Of a DNA stretch of 64,000 bases, positions 35,477-47,542 are shown piece by piece (positions within the stretch are counted from its first letter, which is position 1; every line of letters starts with the position of its first letter). The notes beneath the pieces were generated by a model. That model made no database searches. It worked only from the letters and a program-made list of their open reading frames with translations, and was not told where the DNA came from. This DNA comes from Gymnopilus junonius (taxonomy: Eukaryota; Basidiomycota; Agaricomycetes; Agaricales; Galerinaceae). The translations under genes were made by a program, and so were the position numbers. Location of the stretch: assembly GCA_015501075.1 (NCBI GenBank), contig JADNYJ010000098.1, positions 62,001 to 126,000 on the forward strand. The letters are read 5' to 3'.

Positions 35477-35590
35477 ATGGATTCCTTCACATACATCGCC
35501 TCTATCTCCAACATCACCCCCGCCCCCGAGGTCCCTTCTAATGAGGACACTGGCGGAAGTGGAGGCAATGCTTACTGCGTCGTCGCTTAA
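35477..35590 (+). CDS. Mating pheromone precursor (farnesylated, CaaX)
   Basis: Intronless 37-residue ORF, start at 35477 (MDSFTYIASISNITPAPEVP), stop TAA at 35588-35590. It ends CVVA, a CaaX box for farnesylation, VVA removal and carboxymethylation. The preceding Gly/Ser-rich stretch (TGGSGGNAYC) and a charged NED a few residues upstream match the layout of basidiomycete B-type pheromones, in which the precursor is cleaved at a charged pair to a lipopeptide of about 10-12 residues. These act on STE3-like receptors to govern compatibility. No receptor, and no second pheromone gene that I could find, lies in the window; it may be one edge of a B mating-type locus or an isolated copy. A TATAAA box is in place. 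Confidence 0.88.
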   Translation: MDSFTYIASISNITPAPEVPSNEDTGGSGGNAYCVVA

Positions 35591-37019
35591 ATGCGTATGA
35601 CGCGCTCTATTATTATCGCGATCATTAATAGCGAGTATCTTATGACTCCTTTCCTCATGTCCACTATCTTACCTAGGCTACGCCTCCTTGTCTGCATTAG
35701 ATCATCATTCGCCCTTCAATCATCTATCTTCGTTCATCGTTCATCTCCTTATGCCGGACAGACCACCACCATCCAGTCGACGCATTCACATTAACTTATA
35801 TTCACCAAATCTTTCGTTTCTTTCGTCCGTCAGCGCGGTACACTGTTGTATTATTATTCAATCGGCGATCATGCATAGGATCTTTGTTTTCCGACGGGGG
35901 TAGTTTTCTTGTTGAAGGAGAGAGGCGGAGAGAAGTGATTGATGTATTGGAAGAAATGAATGATGATTCTCATTATTTTGGACATGCGTGCGTGTCAGTC
36001 CGCCCTATTTTTGAGTTCATGCAGGCTCCAGGTCCAGGGCAACCAAAACCCCGCTGGGCTTCGCTTTAGTAGTAGGGTCTAGGGTTTCTCTGACATTACC
36101 TGGCAATGAATGACTTCAACACTGCCAACTTCAGTAGAAACCAAGCGTAGATCAAGCACCGTAGCTTTGTCGCGAAAATAAGCCAATTACTTTGAGCTGC
36201 TGCTCATTTAAGCACAAACCTTTAACCATGGGCAGTCAATATCAGACCTTTCATTTGCTCCAGCACAGCTTAGATGGTCGCAAATAAATTCGGTAAAATT
36301 TGATACATCTAGATACTGATCCCCGTCTACATCAGTTCAATGTAACACTCATACTCACACTCACCTCAGACGAGTCGTGCAGAAAATACCTCCTCCCTAA
36401 TTGGTGCGCGCTTCGTGCGAGCATCATCAAGCATCGATTGCGTGTGAGATTGCTCTTATCGTCCCCATCGATCGGCAAAGCTTCTTTTGGCACAAGGGAA
36501 GAAATGAGGTGACCGCTGCCAGTGGTATTGAGGGTAGTACTCTTCTTACGACGGACTAAGGTCTACACGCGGCTGGTTCTGAGTAGACAAAACCACGTAA
36601 TTAACGCTCAAGCGGCACCTATAGTATACTCTATACTTGTCGAACAATGGTGCCCATTGTTTGGCTCGAAACACCCCAACGCATAGAATCAATCGGAATC
36701 CACTCCCCCTCCTCCAACTAACCCAGGAATAATCAGTGGCTGTGATCAGAATTAGCGTTCTAAATAGAGCTACTAACGTAAGCTCCTGCCAAGTCGTCGC
36801 CCTCATAGGGACCCGTGACGGCCATGAGGTCAGTTTCTGATCACGACGGGGATCTTTGCTCAAGTTGTAAGAGAAAGGAGACGAATAAAATTCTAATGGT
36901 CACCATGCATAGTACATAATCAAGGCACAAAAAAAATAGGGAAGGAGAGAAAAATAAGACCAATTAATAGACAAATTTCTTACTTGATGATCTTCGCTTC
37001 GACAGCTTTGGCTTCCTCT
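35591..37019. other. Intergenic, no gene recognised
   Basis: 3' region of the pheromone gene, then short frames without motifs. A possible 32-codon two-exon frame on the minus strand near 36690-36830 is too weak to call. Confidence 0.35.
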
Positions 37020-37924
37020 TCAGCTTCGACTTCGACTCCGACTCCGACTTCGGCTTCTGAATGTCCTCTTGGGCTTCCGAGATGTACACTCCAACTTCTT
37101 GGAGGGCGTCGCCTCATCACCCAGTGCCAGTGGTTTCTTGTGCTTCTCCTTGAAATGCCGCAACCGGGCATCGCCTCGCGTGAAGCGTTTGAAGCAGCCC
37201 GCCTCCTTACACTGGTACCTAGAAGTCTGGTGGGATGCTGTCTCGAAATGCCGGATCATGGAACTCTTCACACTGAGCAGTTCGCAACATTTCTCGCACT
37301 TGTGCTTGAGTTCTCCGTTCTGAGTTCGCACTTCCAAGTAGTCTATGCCAAGCTTGGGCACGAATTTTGGCTTTGGATCAGGGTTGGATGGGTGGCGAAG
37401 AACGGAATGAGCGGGAACAGGGAGGTGGTACAAGATGAGGACGGTGTGAAGTTCGGACTGGAATCGAAAGACGCGGAGCTATCCGTGGTGGGGGGAGAAT
37501 AGGTACCTGATCCCTCGTTGTATTGGAAGGTAGGATAATGAAAGTCAGGCCCCCCATCGACTTGGGAATATCTATTTGACATTAATCAGGATAAGCATTG
37601 GGTAATGAAGATATAAGACTTACAAGCCCAATTCAACGTGCAAGTAATCCGACAGCAACTCCCTCGATAATTCGTAATTTGGGTAAGATGTTTCCAGCTC
37701 AATCGAGTATGGAGGGTCCATCGAGTAAGCGACGTCTTCATCTAAGAAATGACAGGTAAGGGAGCCAATCGTGATATGGATGTAATTAACAGCATACCCA
37801 TGGCGTAGGAGTAGCCACTGACATCCATGTCATATGGGTCGCTCGTCCCAGTTTTCAAGTATGGGTTTGAATGAACATAGGAAGAAAGTTCCTCAATGAC
37901 TGTCTTGTTTTCGAGGAACGACAT
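37020..37924 (-). CDS. C2H2 zinc-finger protein with RS-repeat tail
   Basis: Start at 37924 (MSFLENKTVIEELSSYVHSN). Introns after YSYAMG (GTATGC..TTAG) and after HVELGL (GTAAGT..AATAG) splice in frame into an acidic/Pro/Ser-rich N-terminal half. Near 37410-37433 the frame must change by one base (SSSCTT to YHLPVPAHSV), either an indel or an unrecognised intron. Two C2H2 fingers follow: HKCEKCCELLSVKSSMIRHF...H and YQCKEAGCFKRFTRGDARLR with HFKEKH, the second with C-x4-C spacing as in the left-edge gene. The C terminus is an (RS)n run ending at 37020. Likely a nuclear DNA-binding protein. An alternative last exon in another frame would end at 36980. Confidence 0.65.
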
Positions 37925-39175
37925 GATTCGTAGACTGGAGATAGAAATCGAGGAAGGGATTCGCGGGTGGATCGACTTGGAGTGCAGGCAATTCGAAAGT
38001 AGGCGGAAAGATATGGTAACTCGATCTCCCCGTATTTAAGATTTTTTCAGACAATGGCGCGGAACTTCCCTTGGAGGGCTGTCAACTGAAGGCATAGGTT
38101 CAAAAAGACAAAGGTTCCAACTCTTCGCGCGTGGAAGTAAGTATTATACTTTTGAGATCTCGATTCAAGTGGTATAATTAAAAAACATTATATCGGTGAT
38201 CTTGATGAATATATGCAGTAATTCTGAGTCATGTGCGAGTGATCTGTCGCGGTCAAACGGAAGAAGTCACTCACGCAAACTCGGCAAAGGTGCTGAGCTG
38301 CGGGTTTTCCCATGATTTTCTTCAACGCTTCGGAACATCAACCGAAAAGCAGAGATCTGGCCATGAAGACCAAACGAACCGTGTTCGTCGCTGTTCGTCG
38401 CAGTGGAACTTAAAGTCGATTGCTAGAAGAGATAAGAGATTCCACTTTACTTGCACTTTGCGATTGCATCTCGCATTGTAACCGGCCGAGAAAGTCCGGC
38501 CAAAATATCTATTTGGCTATTGCGCTCAGCCCTCAGAATGAAGCGTACGTATGCTGTCTAGAGTCCGCCCATCTTTCTTCTTCAAGTTGGTCTTTTCCCT
38601 CAGACGCTGTTCATCGAATGGTCGGCATCTTGATGAGTGGCCGCGATAGTTACCGATCGTCAACCCTTTGGTTGCAACTTGAATCGTGGCGCAGCAAGAG
38701 GTAGACATTCGAGTTTAAAAAATGAAGACGTATTCAACGAAGATGCTTTCCGTTTGATTAATAAAAATCTTGAGGCCTTAATTGGTAGGAGCACTAAGAA
38801 GTCAAAGAAACTAGCGCTGAGAATGGTCAGGGACTGACAGCTTCGACCGGCTTTTCCAGGTCGAAGCTTAAAGTCTAAAGCCCTTGCAGATGACAACGGA
38901 CGTTATAACGAAAGATGGTGGGATATTATAGGGATGTATTTTTCAATTATAGGTTTACTTGTCTTTAGGGACTAAAGACGATTGTTGACAATTAAGTAGT
39001 CGTGAATATGTACGTGACTCAAAACCTAATGGAACTTTGCAAGACAATTGTAAAGCATCGAAGTAGATTTCATGATATACATATAGAGTATTGTACAACA
39101 AGTCAAAGCATGATAGAGAAGCAGCCCAATCAGCATGAGAATGTGGTTAAAGGAGCTAAACGACAGATAAAAAAT
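37925..39175. other. Intergenic, includes a short hairpin
   Basis: No gene recognised between two zinc-finger genes. Contains the hairpin annotated at 38839. Confidence 0.4.
38839..38868. repeat. Perfect 10-bp hairpin
   Basis: AGCTTCGACC (38839-38848) and its exact complement GGTCGAAGCT (38859-38868) around a 10-nt loop. Too far from any gene end to be assigned as a terminator. Confidence 0.4.
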
Positions 39176-40278
39176 TTAAAGAAAATTACGAACCGCCATG
39201 GCAAGTTCACATTTACGGCGTTCGTCCTCGATGCGTTCGCACTCGAGTTCTTCTTTGTGTTTATTCTGCTCATGCCTTCTCAAAGAGTCTTCCCTCCCAA
39301 TAATTTTAGAACAAAACCTGCAGGTGTAACCAAGCCCACCATGATCTAACTTGGCGAAATGGCGCTTTAAACAGGTGGTTGGAGAGAGCAATGTGAAACA
39401 TAGAGGGCATGGCCTCTTCTGGACTTTAGTCTTGATTTTAGGCTGTCGTCTCTGCTTCACGTTTGGGGTAGACGGTTCTGAGCGGCTTTTTCTCTTCGTC
39501 TTGACAGAAGATGGTAGAGCAGAACGTGAGGTGGTCAACGCCGGGTCGAGACTGGTGGCACGGCGCGAAGGCAGAAAAGAGGTATTTTCGACGTGGATGG
39601 GTGGTACAACTGAAGAGGGCATTACCATGGGGTTTCGAGCGACATGGGTGCCAATCGGGGTGAATAGGGACGGCACGGTGTCCATGGAGGCCAGGGACGT
39701 GATGCCCATTCTAGGGGAGAAAAAGCTGCTATAATCTCCACTACTGACTTGGATCGCACTGAAAAGAACATATGAGGAATGATACGTGGTTTAAATAAGA
39801 AAGGACGTACTGGCTCTCGGTCCCAGATTGGAGTTTCGACAAGTGTACACTATTTTGGGGTTCGCCTCCTGGGTAGTAAGCCGAAAGTGGCATTGCCGGC
39901 CAAAGGGCTAGGAGATCTCTATGCGACAGTCCAGAGCAAGAGGGGAAGAAGGGTGAAATTGGCTGGAAAGCAGTGGGTACTTCTCCACCTAAGAGAGGTC
40001 AGAGATAATCATGTCTTTAGAACGGGAATAGTGGACGACGTACGATGGGGGTCCATATAAGAGTCAACAACACCCTCTACTCCAGACGCATTACGAAGGC
40101 CGAGCTGCATGTTTTCAAATTCTTCATTCGGAACCACAAGTCCTGACGGAATGTTCACTGGGCAAGTCAGCATGGTTAGTTCGTCAAAAGTTGTTCAGAC
40201 GAATACAAACGTACCTGCTCCAGAATACGTCATGCCAAACGAATCCTCAACGTATAGTCCGTTAATATATTGAAGCAT
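39176..40278 (-). CDS. C2H2 zinc-finger protein
   Basis: Start at 40278 (MLQYINGLYVEDSFGMTYSG). Exons follow with GTACGT/GTACGTCC donors and CCCAG, CTTAG and TTCAG acceptors into the large last exon (from about 39740), giving an N-terminal half rich in Ser/Pro (FQPISPFFPSCSG, RATSLDPALTTSRSALP). A basic block (KTKRKSRSEPSTP, KQRRQPKIKTKVQK) precedes two fingers: CPLCFTLLSPTTCLKRHF with H after KLD, and YTCRFCSKIIGREDSLRRHE with NKH. The chain ends in a charged helix (EELECERIEDERRKCELA) at 39176. The exact exon-exon joins in the 5' half are my reading of splice sites and could be off by one small exon. Same architecture as its neighbours at 37020 and 42624. Confidence 0.65.
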
Positions 40279-42623
40279 GGTTATGCTTTACAAGTCTTGT
40301 CAGGAGTGAAAGCTTGGAGCCCACGAGAAAAGTTGTCGTAGATGGGATGAAAAGCGTGGTGACAAAAATACATCCTTAAAAGCAATTCAACAATGGTGGA
40401 CTTGACGAGCAACGTGATCCTGCCGTGGCGAACTGGTTTAGATATGACTGGTTGTGGCGAAGGGGACTCGGGGGTAAGTTCAAAGTCGAAGGTCGAAACT
40501 TCCTGAAAGGGTGACACGGCACCAAACGGCTGGGTCAGTTTTGTGCCAATGTAATAAATTCACAGATCCGTTTGTTGATCCGAGATCCACTGCGATAAGT
40601 CGCTCCGAGTTTTGATCTTTTAAACCTCCCCAAAGTCAGACGATAAGATCTCAGAAAATTTTTAGTTCTGTGATGAATGTAAAGTATTTAGGTACTTTAT
40701 TTTCTCTCCTCTTTTTCCGCCAAGAAGCAGGTAGATGTACTATGATGAGAGTGAACCGGTCTGGTATAGAAGTGTTTGCTCGTACTTCTGATACCCCCAA
40801 TAAAATTCTCAAGGTGTTATCGGATGATCGATCAATATTTGACTACAATGTCCATGGCCATGCAACGGAGAGGTGTCGACTTGCAGGGTCGCAGACAGGT
40901 GGAAAGACCTTCAGCTGGTAAGCCTCTTTCACAGTCGTTCCTTACTGAAATTCAAAGAACAATGGCACCCGACAGGATTCATTTAATTCGAGGCATTGTA
41001 TTTTCATAGTTTGCAATCTCGCGTTTCGCAGAGCGATTGAGCGAACAATAGTTAGATTTACAGCAGACAGTGAAGACCCTCAACCTGCGCTCTTCTCAAG
41101 GATTTTTGGGGGATATGATCGTGGCTGATCCAGAATCCTTGGCGACGTTCTGTGGAGTGGGCGTTATAATACGCATCTGTAAGACATCATGATCATCAAA
41201 TGGCCCAGGAGTGACTCCATCCAGAAGCTCAATCCGAGTTCGACCTCAACGCAGTGCCCTGGGGTAAGACGTTGGACTCCAGCCTGAGTAATTTCAGGCA
41301 CGTGTTGCATGTCGACGCATGGTACGGGAAGTCAACTTATAGGGTTAAGCTCCGCATTGCTTCAAAGAAAGAAAACGCGGCGACCGAATATATGAATTTG
41401 CTATGCAATCACCGCGAATACTCATGGCGAATATTAATTTGCGAGGCGCATGATAGGACAACAATGCTTCCTCCCAGCGTATGACCTGATCTTCATTTGC
41501 AAAAAGACAGTGTAGTTTCCAAAGACTAAAATGACCGCCAGCACAATAGGTGGGTATGTAGGTACTTCAGATCACGACGGAGAAAACTGTCGAGATGAAC
41601 AAGAGTGCGTATGCTAGATAAAGACTTGCAGGTAAGAGAGTACGAGGTAGAGGACAGCTACGGCAGGATTGGGTCTCGTGATCATGCAATTCTGAAGGCG
41701 CGAGAGGACTCTAAGAGCGAGGCGAACAGCGGGAAAAAGCAGAGAGATAGATCTGAAGTAGTCCGCAGAGGACGTAGACTAGACGAGATGAGGACCGGCC
41801 CAGACATCAAAGTTTCTGTAGCGTGTTGGTAGTGTATGATCTAAAGCCGATAGTATGGGCCAGGAGAGCATTTTCTTTGAGTCTCACGCGACAAACCAGT
41901 TCTGGAGATACGAGCTGACCCGAGCCCAACATGAGTCAAGCTCTTCCTAGAAGTTTCTAGTAAATAACATGACAGTCTGGCTAGCCGAGAGGGGGAAAAA
42001 ACAAGGTTGGTGATCTCCGGTTTTGGAAATGGGCGATTCCAACTTTCGAGATGACGTTTCGTGAGAGCAAAAAACTGAGCATGGTCAAAACGAAGTCAAA
42101 ATGCCTCGTGCTTCAAGTTGCGTGGGCCTTAAGATCGCTCCCGCAGAGAATACATGAACGGATGACAATAATCAAAGGAGGGCGATGAGTACCAGACAGA
42201 GGGTACATGTCAGTTGGCGAATACCGATGAAAAGGATTCAACCTCAAGTTGGGATGGATGAATGTGTAAATGTTCAAACTTTCAGATTCAGAATCATAAG
42301 AAATTCACATTACCCCACGTGATGTGGCGACGCGATCACGAGACTCATTACAATGTAATTGAATTTGAAAGAGCAAGTTTTTAACGTGATTACTTGAGCT
42401 GAGAGCGATCCGACCGACATAGTCAACAAGAGATAATATACCCACAGGGTTAAACAATTGGGGAAGCTGATACATGGTAAAGCTAGATAGTGAACGCATA
42501 TCATGAGACGAGCCGAGAGGAGGGAGGAGCATAAGTACAGTGAAAAGAAGAATGGAAGGCAAGAAATACAGAGACGTTGAGGAGAAAGATAAGTTATTAA
42601 TGGATTCATCATCAAGAAAATTA
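40279..42623. other. Intergenic, no gene recognised
   Basis: 2.3 kb with only short frames on both strands and no RNA gene or repeat that I can define. It contains the promoter of the gene starting at 40278. Confidence 0.4.
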
Positions 42624-43724
42624 TTATAAAGACGGTGAGAGCGATTTACGAAAAGTCCCCAGCCTAGCTGTCGTCACTTTAAGCTCTTTCTTTTTCGGGT
42701 TCTTGTTGATCTTCCTCGTAGTTGTTGGATTTCTCTTTCTTTTTTCCTTCCCTTCTCCGTGTTGATTCACTTGATGCGTCTTCCTTCGATCATCACGAGT
42801 GAACTCCTTTAAACAGACCTCACAACGAAATTGTCGCTCCGAATGTGTCTGCCTTAGGAGATGCCGTCGTATAGCCGCACGAGTGACCACTATGCCACAC
42901 AAAAGACACTCGGCCATTTGTTTTCCATTACTATCCTCGAAGGCCCTGTACTCTTTGGGAGTGTTAATTACGTCATTCCCGTCGGTTACAGGCTCAGTGT
43001 CGGTGTTGGACAGTCTCGAGTTCGAATGGAGGCTGGGGGTAAAGGAAGTGGTTCGTGGAAAGGGCGACGGAGGGACCGATAATACAGAAGACGGGGTGTC
43101 GGAGGTCGAAGTATCAGGGGAAGCGGGACTCTCGTCCTGAACGAAAGAATAAGCGGAGGCAGGCGACGGAGTAAGGCTTGAATCATATTCAATGCGACTG
43201 GATGAAGATGAGAAAGGAGGCTCATTTAGATGAACTTCCGAGAAGAGAAGTGAGTTCTTAGGAAAGGCGCTGCCAAATTGGGGATGGCTATAAGAAAGAT
43301 AGATGAGGTTTGATTCTGAATAAGAATTTAAAACAAAATGCGCACATAATCTGTACATCGATGGGCTGGAATCGGTACTGCGAAGAAAGTGGTTTAGCAA
43401 CCATCGGGGACAACTCCGCCACAGGTATTATTGGACTAAGTTCGTAAACACCTGGAATGAAGTCAGAGTTGATGACAATTTGAAAATAAGAGTAAGTGAC
43501 TGACCAGAGTCTACCTCAACCGACTGGCCCTCCTGAAAGTCGATAACCTCTGGACGAACGATGTGCCATGAAGGGTCTGGGAACGTTACCCCATAAACTG
43601 TCACTGCCGACGGCGAAACCTCCTCAATACCGCTGGCTGGCTGGGGTCCTTCCATGTACGATTTACAAGTATATGCACTTGAATCAAAAAGATAAATCGA
43701 CTGGTTCCCAGCGGAAGACAACAT
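42624..43724 (-). CDS. C2H2 zinc-finger protein
   Basis: Start at 43724 (MLSSAGNQSIYLFDSSAYTC); exon 1 runs to about 43505, where VEVDSG meets a GT donor. Later exons enter the long frame that ends at 42624. Ser/Thr/Pro-rich middle (SSSSSRIEYDSSLTPSPAS, DTSTSDTPSSVLSVPPSPFP). Two fingers: AECLLCGIVVTRAAIRRHLL with H, and FRCEVCLKEFTRDDRRKTHQ with NQH. A Lys/Arg-rich tail (KEKRKRNPTTTRKINKNPKK) is a probable nuclear localisation signal. Fifth member of the C2H2 set in this window; its exon 1 (aromatic, acidic) recalls those of the 37020 and 39176 genes. Target unknown. Confidence 0.7.
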
Positions 43725-44629
43725 GTTCCACAGCTAGAAGCAAAAAGACGCCTTAGCAAACAGTTGAAAGTGGCAGGAGAGATAGTCGTCGGGTCCTGTA
43801 TTGTTCTTTATATGCTGGTGAAATGGGACTGCCGGACCTGACCTCCGAGAGTGTGCGCTGAACATGTTGGAGAGTGGCATTGAATTTGGGAGGCACGACG
43901 ATTCAGACCAGGCAATGGCTCCGGCGACTCGCGAGGACTGACAAGTTTCCCACTTGGTCCCGATTAGTCACATATGAGAACAAAGGTCACAGTTCGTCGT
44001 TCGATCCCGATTGATCTAAAGGGGACTCGGAGGGGATTGAAATTTCCGTAAGAGTTTGTCGAGGGATAAGTACTCCTACATAGCATTCCAAAAATTTGGA
44101 CGGTAGGTCGGAATCCTCTGCACAAAATGAGTCCATTCTGGCCTCGGTCAGCTATCAATCCTATCTATGCAAGTTGTGCAAAGATATTTGTATTGACAGA
44201 GACCAAAATCTCTTCGAATCTTTGCATCGCCGCTGCAGGCATTCGCTTGGCAGTCGCGGATCCTGTTGATAGATTTAGGACGAACCAAGTGGGCAATGTA
44301 CCATACATAGTGGATGATGTACCTACTTTACGTACTTACACAACTGCCGAATGCGTCGGGGTGTGCCTCCCAAAACTCCCAACCCAGAAAGACTTGGAAA
44401 GTTCTGGAAAACCTTGCGGAATAGAACCCGGGTGTCATTATACCAAAGTCAGTGTGCTCCGTTCTGGGTTGAGGGAAAAACATATTCAAGACATTGTAGT
44501 TACGGACCGAGATTCTGATTAGCCTAGACTAGTACAAAACTTATGTTTGCATTTAACGTATTGCCACTACATCATCTTGCAGCTGTATAACTTCAGTATT
44601 AGAGGTGTGGACATAGTGAATATGACCTA
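43725..44629. other. Intergenic, no gene recognised
   Basis: A 131-codon plus-strand frame (44127-44522) has no recognisable motif or splice context and is not called. Confidence 0.35.
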
Positions 44630-45486
44630 CTATACAATACCGTAGGCGAAAGTGAGATAACCCCGTCGAATTGTTTCCTTGTCAAAATAGTCAACGTGAA
44701 GGTCGGCATCGTGCTCCAGCCCAAACGAAATTTCGAGTCCGTAGGGGCCGACGCTAAGGGTGTTCAAGTTCTGAATGGGGACCAAAAAGATGCAGAACGA
44801 TATCCCACGCGACTGGTCTAACCGAAGAGCATTCAAAGGTCTTTGAGTTCAGAAAGAAATAGATCGTTCTCGTCGCAGATGGCAGTTTCGATGATACAAT
44901 CAATGGGGTAACTAGGTGCTGGGCAAAATTCCATGGGGGGAAAAAGGGTCACCATGAAATGCAAGTCTTTGAAGGTTGGGCGTTAATTTGAGGCAGTGAT
45001 AGAGTCATCGCCGGCGATATCGTCTATCGCGTCAATTGGAAGATCTTCGAGAGAACAGGACGAACGTTGGAGTAGGCCATTCTGCCTCAGATTTGGGGAG
45101 GTGGTTCTCGGAGACGCGTCGAGCAGGCCATGTGGATATTGTTGCACGTAGTGGCAAGAGGCAAGCAATGGAATGATATTTTGAATGCTGGACGCGAGAA
45201 CGTGCACAGCCGCTGATGGGAATCTAATCTAATCGGACATTTGCCAGATGGCACTGCCACAACTTCCAAGACTTTCGACTGGTAAATAATGGCCAAGTAG
45301 ATTCTCTAGACATGGAAAAGTGACGGCATCGAAAAAGAGTTCTAATGGGTCTGATCCCTGAATTGTGGTAAAGTTAAGTATATCCAACATGGGCTGGACG
45401 GCATGGAAGAGAAATGGGAGATGCCCTTGACGTCGAGCATTGTAAGGCGTTCCAGTTGTTGTGAGCGATTGAGCAGTTGAACGCAT
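44630..45486 (-). pseudogene. F-box/LRR-type protein remnant
   Basis: One minus-strand frame reads from 45486 to 44983 with a single in-frame TAG at 45229-45231: DAVTFPCLENLLGHYLPVES before it and VHVLASSIQNIIPLLASCHY, then LLQRSSCSLEDL, after it. These leucine-rich lines with an RSSCSL-like motif are typical of the C-terminal half of agaric F-box/LRR proteins (compare RSDCPVKSLSF in the intact relative at 48907). Further pieces in other frames continue to about 44630. There is no F-box start; the remnant begins directly at the stop codon of the CK1-like gene. It looks like a truncated, decaying copy. Confidence 0.5.
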
Positions 45487-46798
45487 TTACTCAGTCACTT
45501 CTACAATTTGAGGAATACTACTATTCACTAGGTCCACCATTTCTGTTCGGAGCGTCAGGCTCCGATCTCGTGCGCCTTGTATGTCCCAATCCCCAATATC
45601 CCATTCGAAATAACTATTTGAAAAATCCTCTTCCTCATCTTCATCGTTCCCCGTACCACTGTCACTTTCCGCGTCTTCTCTGCTTGAATCAACTTCAATG
45701 CCGCTAGGCTCCTTTGTAGTTCCAACAGGACTCCAATCAAGAGGAGCCTTTGAATCATTGTCTCCTACCTGTGCATTTAGTTCCGTAAATCGTCGCTGCA
45801 GTTCTTCATAGTCGGGCAGTTGATCGTATTGAAGACTGCGGCTGTAGTCCAGGAGGTAACTGAATTCTGCAGGTAAGTTGGTACCAAGAGTGTTACCCAA
45901 CACTGCTGCTTTACATGCATGAATACGTCGCATGCTGTTTTTCATCGATTCTTTACGGGAGTCGGTAGTTCTCCAAGGCAGGTCCCCACGTAACAGGAAA
46001 AAAGCGACATAGGCAAGGGATTCAAGATCGTCGCGTGGAGCAAGATCTAAAATATAATTAATTAGTATTTCTTATCTGGAAGATTCAAATCATTGGCTAC
46101 ACACCGATGCCATCGTGAGCGTTAAGACTTGCCCAGTGAAGGGTCCCAACAACATGCTTTGACTCGCTCAATGGATCATACTTAGCTGGAGGTCCAGGTT
46201 TTATGGGTCGAGAAATGCCATAGTCGATGAGACTGATGCTGGACGGATCTGTTGTAGAACAGAGAATATTCTCAGGTTTGATATCCCGGTGAACGAATCC
46301 GCAATTGTGGATATGTTTCAGGGCGGAAAGCTATGACAGATTTGCGGAAAATTTAACATTTATAGGAAGAGCGTTGATTGTATACCACATACTATTTGCA
46401 GAACAACGCGAACGGCAGTCGTGACAGAAATAGGGCCATGAGTACACTCTTTAATGCTAGGACCTAGCAGATCCATCGCCAAATATTCGAAATGGGGTAG
46501 CTGTCCATATCCGTAGAGCGCTGGAATTGCAGGGTGCCCCTGGAGGAGCTGGAGTACACGGCTCTCATATTGGAGGATAGGACGCTCGACTCTTCGGGAT
46601 ACTCTTGATTTCTTGAGTGCAACTTGCTGCCCTGAGTTTACCTCTACTGCTTGGAAGACGAGCCCCTGTGGTAAGTGTGGTTTGAAAAATTCTGGCACGG
46701 TGAACACGACACAGAAATGATTACAGTGAGATTAATCTACCCACATATGTACCATGGCCAATAACTCGGGAAAGGCGATATGTCTGGGTTGCGGCCAT
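45487..46798 (-). CDS. CK1-like serine/threonine kinase
   Basis: Start at 46798 (MAATQTYRLSRVIGHGTY). An intron follows at the glycine-rich loop and coding resumes with GLVFQAVEVNSGQQVALKKS, supplying the ATP-site Lys. LQYESRVLQLLQGHPAIPAL and YLAMDLLGPSIKE follow, then after another intron the catalytic loop HRDIKPEN, DYGIS in place of DFG, and HVVGTLHWASLNAH instead of an APE loop. DLESLAYVAFFLLRGDLPWR and RIHACKAAVLGNTLGTNLPA are CK1-family C-lobe segments. DYG and the missing APE are normal for casein kinase 1. The C-terminal extension (DSDSGTGNDEDEEEDF type) is acidic. Ends at 45487, directly abutting the F-box remnant. Substrate unknown; the frame is intact. Short kinases of this kind are multicopy in agarics. 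Confidence 0.85.
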
Positions 46799-47542
46799 AC
46801 CGTTAGGACGTGATTAGTGCGTGGGCACTTTACACATTGTAATACTGTGAATCATGGGTTTATTTATTTGTCTTTGGTTCCCTGGAGCTTTAACGTACAA
46901 CCACTGGACGTGTTAAGGACAGGCGTCAAATTGCGTCAAATTGATGGTCTAGAATTTTGGGATTCATTCCGAATTTACAGATTCAAAGACACGCTTTGAC
47001 CGTTGAATTATTCAATTTCTGCTGTCCGCAGTGTAGTTAGGGAATATTCATAAAATAGATTGAACAACGTGTTACGTGCGAGCCTTCCCACAGCCATACA
47101 TAAATAGCTTCATCGATCGGCTAGATAGAAAGTCCATCTTATTATTACAACACGGCGGGCAAGCAACTGTCCAAACAGCCCAAAATGTGCACTTTTATAT
47201 TACGAAATGCTCATGTGGACAGTCGCTTCCCCCATTAACTATTAGCCAAAATGCAATATTCCCACATATATCGTACCATTTATTGGTCCACATGAACTAT
47301 GTAGAATAGAAGTGTTTGAAATCACGATACAAACAGCGCAGAGTACTCCGATTGCCAGACAATCGTGATGACATTAACATATGAACGATAAACATGCATA
47401 CTTAGCGAGGCGCACAGTCAAGACTCAAGACTCGAGGGCCTCATCAGCCATAAATTGTAGAAGTTTGGAAGGGAGGAATGTCATTGTATATGTGGGAGAG
47501 ACTAGCTGCGGAACTGTCCCATGTCAGTTGTAGGCAGCTGTA
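46799..47542. other. Intergenic, no gene recognised
   Basis: Promoter of the kinase gene on the left; A/T-rich sequence with short frames elsewhere. Confidence 0.35.

Noticed and set aside
36690..36830. Possible 32-codon two-exon small protein on the minus strand
   Set aside because: A GTTAGT/CACAG pair would splice it, but it is too short, has no CaaX end and no known relative.
41605..41832. 75-codon charged plus-strand frame
   Set aside because: Charged composition but no domain, no promoter or splice evidence.
44127..44522. 131-codon plus-strand frame
   Set aside because: No recognisable domain, splice sites or regulatory context.
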